Shown here: positions 32,221 to 36,143 of the stretch, one piece after another
Layout: each line of letters starts with the position of its first letter
Numbering within the stretch: the stretch's first letter is position 1
From: Lentisphaerae bacterium GWF2_44_16
GTDB taxonomy: Bacteria; Verrucomicrobiota; Lentisphaeria; Victivallales; GWF2-45-14
Assembly (NCBI GenBank): GCA_001803225.1
Contig: MHBF01000027.1
Span: 1-36,143, forward strand
DNA: 36,143 nucleotides
Direction: 5' to 3'
The notes under the pieces: model-generated
Seen by the model: the letters and a program-made list of their open reading frames with translations, nothing else
What the model was told of the DNA's origin: nothing
The model's database searches: none
Program-made: the position numbers and the translations under genes

Positions 32221-35166
32221 TTAAACGACCTTCCACCGAATAGTAAAAAGTTGCTCACTGGACGCTTTCTGTTTCAGTTGAGCTTCAACCCTATCAATTA
32301 AGCTCTCTTTACGTTGTTCAACCTGATCATGGGCTTCAAACTGTTGTTTTCTCTTTTCGTTACGTTCGGCCTCCATTGCTTTAACTTCTTTTTGAGCCTT
32401 GAGCTTGTCGGCAAGATCAATCATCTTTTTGGCATTGGTTTTTGCCGTCTTGATGTCGATTTCAAGTTTACGAAGATCAAGATCCAACGCTTTCTTTACG
32501 TCGTCAGCCCACTTATCAAGCTTGTCTACTTCGTCATCAAAAAACGCACCGTTTCTATCTGTAATTTTAGCTGCAACCGATGACATCGCTTGATTATCAA
32601 GCTCATTGAGCTTGTCACGATCTGCTGGATGGATAACCGCCGATGCGACGACTCGTGCCGAAAGCGCAAAAAACTTCTCAGCGATTTCTTGATCAATTAT
32701 TTCTCCGGCGTCATCAATAGCGGAAAGTACGAGAATATCTTCAGTTTCAAAAGCCTCTACCGTATGATTTGAAACCTTGAGAACACCACTTTTTCCAACG
32801 AATGGCTGGATCACTGAAATAATGGTTGGGTTATTCGTATAGTCGAAGACAATCTCCACATCTTCAAGCTCCAAGCCGCGCACCTGCGTAAGGATCTGTT
32901 GCGCCAAGGAATGCCCTGGACGATAGATATGAGCATCCTCAACGTTCTTGCCTATCTTGTACGGACCCGGGTCAATCACTGCACTTGGAAAGGGATTATT
33001 CTTCAAGGAGAAAGAATACTCGTGTTCGGAGAATTCGGCATTATCACCAAGGTAATATTTCGTCACGTCCCAAAGCCACCGTTCATAGGTGTCCAGATAT
33101 GCCTGACTTTCCCGTTGGTTGATTTTCAACTTTTTATGAACGTCATCATCGAAATTTTCGAGCAAAGTGCGTCGAGTATCGGAAAGGTTGCTCTGGATAC
33201 TCTCGTCCATTTCTTTCTGAAGATCATCAAACGCGGTATTGATTTCCTCGGTCGTTCGACAAGTTTGATAAATTCCAGCAATTCGTTTTTCAAAGTCGAC
33301 GCCTGATTCAATCGTTCCCAATACTTCGTCGCTTGCGCCGAATACACCCTTGAACAGGTTGAACTTTTGATCGAGAAGCTCGTAGACGCGTTGATCCGCG
33401 GCATTCTTTAAGTTCACGAAGTTGATCACCACCACATCATGCTTCTGCCCATATCGATGACAGCGCCCGATGCGCTGTTCGATTCTTTGCGGATTCCAAG
33501 GAAGATCGTAGTTGATGACGAGAGAACAGAACTGAAGGTTGATACCTTCGGCACCAGCTTCTGTTGAAATCATGATCTCTGCTTCGTCTTTAAAGTACTC
33601 GATAAGCGCGGCACGGGTATCAGCCGTTTTTGATCCAGTAATCTTATCTGTATCTTTGTACCTATTGAGCCAGTCCGAATAAATCTGCTTTGACTTCGGA
33701 TCGTTATTTGATCCGTTAAAGAGCACAATCTTACCTTCATAGCCACCACTCGCGAGCAGGTTCTCCGCCAAGTATTTTTGAGTAATGGTCGATTCTGTAA
33801 AAATAATCGCCTTCTTTTTAGCACCCAATTCGGCTGTCATTTCGAACCCCTTATCAAGAGCGGTGATGAGAGCTTCACCCTTAGAATTGGTAAATATCTT
33901 CTTTGCCAAATCTCGAAACCTTGCAAGGTCAGTCATTTCCGCTTGCATTCTAGGAATATCCTCGGCGGTGAGAATCCTTTTTGCGTTAATAGCATTTTCA
34001 CTTTCGTCCTCCTCACTATCAACCCATTCATCGGAAATCGCCTCGAATGCTTCAAAGTCTTGAACAATTGTTGTGACATCGCCATCTTGATTGTCTGTGT
34101 TTGTCTTTGTTTCCTCAATGAGCATCTCAAGCTTGTAAACCAAGCCGTTCAACGTGCTGGCGATCGCAAATGATGATGAAGCTAATAGCTTACGGAGAAT
34201 CAGAGTCATCAACTTTCGTTGAGCTGCTGGCAATGCATAGAGCCTTTCACGTTGAAGATATTCGGACATCCCATCATAAAGATCAACCTCTTGATCTGTC
34301 GGTATATAGGACTGTGTGAGTGGCTTTCGCTCGGTATAGTTGATATATTCAAGTACCTGCCGGCGAAGCGTTCTGATGCAAACGCTCTTTAATCGATCCT
34401 TCAACTCCAAAAACATCTCTTGTTTAGGTTCAACGAGTCCTAGTTCACTTTCAAAAATATCTTGATCGCGAGAGACGCGAGCATAGTTGGACTTAAAACT
34501 TTTAACATCGCCAAAAACATGATCATCAATAATACTCACGAGACCATAAAGCTCAAGTAACGAATTCTGAAGTGGGGTGGCAGTGAGCAGTATCTTCGGT
34601 ACCTCAGCAAGAGATTCTTTAATCTCTCTAGCGATCTTGTTGCTTGTTTTATACACGTTCCTCAATCGGTGCGCTTCGTCAATGACACACAAGTCCCATT
34701 TCGTTTGTTTTATGTAGGCTGATTTTGATCGTGCAAAATGATAGGAGCAAATAATGCTAACATCATCCTGGTCAAACGGATTAAGATTGCCCCCTTTGAT
34801 TGTTTCATTAAACGACTTCGCCTCTAGAATGACCGACGGGAGGAAGAACTTTTCTTGCAATTCCGAATTCCACTGCTTCCGAAGGCTCGACGGCACAATG
34901 AGGAGTATTTTTCTTTTGCGCTCCGCCCATTTCTGAGAAAGCACCAATCCAGCCTCGATAGTTTTTCCGAGTCCCACTTCGTCCGCAAGAATAGCTCCTT
35001 TTGATAACGGAGATCGAAAAGCAAAAAGTGCAGCTTCAACCTGATGAGGGTTCAAGTCAACCTGGGCATTCGACAGTGTAGAAGAAAGCTTTTCTAAACT
35101 ATCGGATGCACATCGCTTTGTCAGCGAATAGGCAAAAAATTTGGCTTGATATGGGGTCAGATTCAC
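32221..35166 (-). CDS. SNF2-family helicase
   Basis: The 981-residue protein (GTG start) has DEVGLGKT at 62-69, DEAH at 163-166, LTATPLQN at 194-201 and a second RecA domain with RIEQRIGRCHRYGQ near residue 580. This is the RapA/SNF2 group that remodels or translocates along double-stranded DNA, seen in DISARM DrmD and many defence loci. The last 130 residues are a charged coiled coil (KTNAKKMIDLADKLKAQ region). The stop is 2 nt before the start of the membrane-protein gene. No DrmA, DrmB or DrmC is nearby, so this is not a standard DISARM locus. Confidence 0.88.
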   Translation of the reverse strand: MNLTPYQAKFFAYSLTKRCASDSLEKLSSTLSNAQVDLNPHQVEAALFAFRSPLSKGAILADEVGLGKTIEAGLVLSQKWAERKRKILLIVPSSLRKQWNSELQEKFFLPSVILEAKSFNETIKGGNLNPFDQDDVSIICSYHFARSKSAYIKQTKWDLCVIDEAHRLRNVYKTSNKIAREIKESLAEVPKILLTATPLQNSLLELYGLVSIIDDHVFGDVKSFKSNYARVSRDQDIFESELGLVEPKQEMFLELKDRLKSVCIRTLRRQVLEYINYTERKPLTQSYIPTDQEVDLYDGMSEYLQRERLYALPAAQRKLMTLILRKLLASSSFAIASTLNGLVYKLEMLIEETKTNTDNQDGDVTTIVQDFEAFEAISDEWVDSEEDESENAINAKRILTAEDIPRMQAEMTDLARFRDLAKKIFTNSKGEALITALDKGFEMTAELGAKKKAIIFTESTITQKYLAENLLASGGYEGKIVLFNGSNNDPKSKQIYSDWLNRYKDTDKITGSKTADTRAALIEYFKDEAEIMISTEAGAEGINLQFCSLVINYDLPWNPQRIEQRIGRCHRYGQKHDVVVINFVNLKNAADQRVYELLDQKFNLFKGVFGASDEVLGTIESGVDFEKRIAGIYQTCRTTEEINTAFDDLQKEMDESIQSNLSDTRRTLLENFDDDVHKKLKINQRESQAYLDTYERWLWDVTKYYLGDNAEFSEHEYSFSLKNNPFPSAVIDPGPYKIGKNVEDAHIYRPGHSLAQQILTQVRGLELEDVEIVFDYTNNPTIISVIQPFVGKSGVLKVSNHTVEAFETEDILVLSAIDDAGEIIDQEIAEKFFALSARVVASAVIHPADRDKLNELDNQAMSSVAAKITDRNGAFFDDEVDKLDKWADDVKKALDLDLRKLEIDIKTAKTNAKKMIDLADKLKAQKEVKAMEAERNEKRKQQFEAHDQVEQRKESLIDRVEAQLKQKASSEQLFTIRWKVV

Positions 35167-35289
35167 AAAATAAACATCATTTTTACGCTATATAACCATA
35201 AAATCATACCAAATTAAGCCACTTTTAGGTAGCTGAAGGGTAATTCGTCAAAAAATCACCCATACGAATGAAAAAACAATCTAAATCTT

Positions 35290-36143
35290 CTAAATAATCT
35301 CCTCTTTTTGGAAGCGCACGAGTACTTGTTTCAACAGTGAAATCACATAGTCAACGTCACCTGACTCAGTAACATTTACATCTGTGAGATATTGATTGTA
35401 GTGCTCAAAAGATTTATTACGAATTTTTGCCTTGCCCTCTGGATCATTGAGATCTTCTGGACGCGTACGTGTAAAAGTAATATTGAGTCGTCCAGCAGTC
35501 GGTTCGATAGAAATCACATTTCTCAAGCCTATTTTGTAGGCGACATATCGTTTCGTAGCCTTCTCTTGAAAACGATTATCCGTCTCAAAAATTCGTCGAC
35601 GTAATTCCTGTGACAGATCGTTGATGTCGTCCTTGGCACGCCCGAAGACTTCTTCGGCGGATATCGTTTCTACTTCCTTGCTTACAGTTGAAACCACTTC
35701 GTCTCGCGAGACGGTTTTGATGGATTCCGCGGACTGTAAGGCTTTAATTTGATTGAATGAAATCAAGTCGTCACTGTATTTCTTCGCTTCCCAAAGTTCA
35801 ATCGGCAAATCTTTAAAATTAATCGCTTGCAATTGATGCGCGGTGAAGCTTTGGGCAATAAACAATACGCGACTCTGCGACCAGTCGATATCGTCGCGAT
35901 GCAGATGCTTGCCGATCCTTTCGCTGTATTCCAAGATGAAATCCGCCTTGTTATTTAACATCAATGATAGATAAGCGAAACCTTGGTCGATCACACTAAA
36001 GCTTCGATCTCGCTTGTACTCAATAATCACGAAGGAACCGGTTTCCATGTCGTATGCCAATGTATCAATGCGTAGATTATTCAAGGCAAATTCCGTTGAA
36101 ACAAACTGCAATCCAAAAACTGTTTCGAGGTTTGTCTCGGTGA
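35290..36143 (-). CDS. PD-(D/E)XK nuclease with DUF5655-like tail (5' end outside the window)
   Basis: The frame is open through the right edge, so the first residues are missing; the visible 283 codons begin with ETNLETVFGLQFVSTEF. RIDTLAYD ... FVIIEYKR gives the Asp ... Glu-x-Lys pattern of a PD-(D/E)XK nuclease near the N-terminus. The C-terminal 120 residues (RRRIFETDNRFQEKATKRYVAY onward) match the DUF5655 style of small conserved domain found with such nucleases. It is separated from the SNF2 gene by 123 nt of AT-rich sequence with one weak hairpin (GGGT-type arms at about 35238-35264). It may be the first gene of the island or an independent unit. Confidence 0.75.
   Translation of the reverse strand, partial: TETNLETVFGLQFVSTEFALNNLRIDTLAYDMETGSFVIIEYKRDRSFSVIDQGFAYLSLMLNNKADFILEYSERIGKHLHRDDIDWSQSRVLFIAQSFTAHQLQAINFKDLPIELWEAKKYSDDLISFNQIKALQSAESIKTVSRDEVVSTVSKEVETISAEEVFGRAKDDINDLSQELRRRIFETDNRFQEKATKRYVAYKIGLRNVISIEPTAGRLNITFTRTRPEDLNDPEGKAKIRNKSFEHYNQYLTDVNVTESGDVDYVISLLKQVLVRFQKEEII

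Noticed and set aside
32221-35166. DISARM locus
   Set aside because: A SNF2 helicase and a methyltransferase are present, but none of the core DrmA, DrmB or DrmC proteins is recognisable.

Overview
The window is AT-leaning bacterial chromosome (about 40-45% GC by eye) with two conspicuously GC-rich genes, at 1797-2630 and 19471-20271. It uses the standard code, with TAA, TAG and TGA all acting as stops. No rRNA, tRNA or CRISPR array was seen. The only housekeeping-type genes are a GH77 4-alpha-glucanotransferase at the left edge and a YbaK-like gene near 23.6 kb. The rest is accessory: defence, phage-derived and diversification genes. The mix (compact genes, a TOTE primase-helicase, DUF2779, a four-helix-bundle Avd and a diversity-generating retroelement) would fit a member of the Patescibacteria/CPR. 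That placement is inference; no phylogenetic marker is present.

Layout. 0.2-1.6 kb: malQ. 1.7-2.8 kb: a GC-rich gene of unknown function with its own promoter and terminator. 3.0-6.3 kb: a Fic protein coupled to a TOTE-type primase-helicase. 6.8-11.9 kb: a restriction-modification locus with two overlapping DNA methyltransferases facing two nuclease genes; the larger nuclease gene carries an in-frame TAG. 12.1-13.4 kb: a serine recombinase. Two copies of a structured repeat (6.33 and 14.34 kb) bracket the R-M/recombinase block. 14.6-19.3 kb: phage-type genes (ParB-methyltransferase fusion, second methyltransferase, small and large terminase) with no portal, capsid or tail genes after them.

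19.3-22.2 kb: the highlight, an apparently complete diversity-generating retroelement (DGR). It has a variable protein with a 137-bp variable repeat at its 3' end, a 137-bp template repeat 418 bp downstream, an Avd-like gene on the opposite strand, and a DGR-type reverse transcriptase. VR and TR differ at 11 positions and every one is an adenine in TR, the signature of adenine-directed mutagenic retrohoming. Ten codons of the variable protein are altered.

22.2-23.5 kb: a PD-(D/E)XK-like protein behind a leader that contains an intrinsic terminator and two competing hairpins. 24.1-36.1 kb: a tightly packed minus-strand defence island with a DUF5655-like nuclease (cut by the window edge), SNF2 helicase, small membrane protein, type III-like Mod and Res, DUF2779 nuclease/exonuclease and an OLD-family nuclease. 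All family names come from motifs and remembered family patterns; no database search was run.
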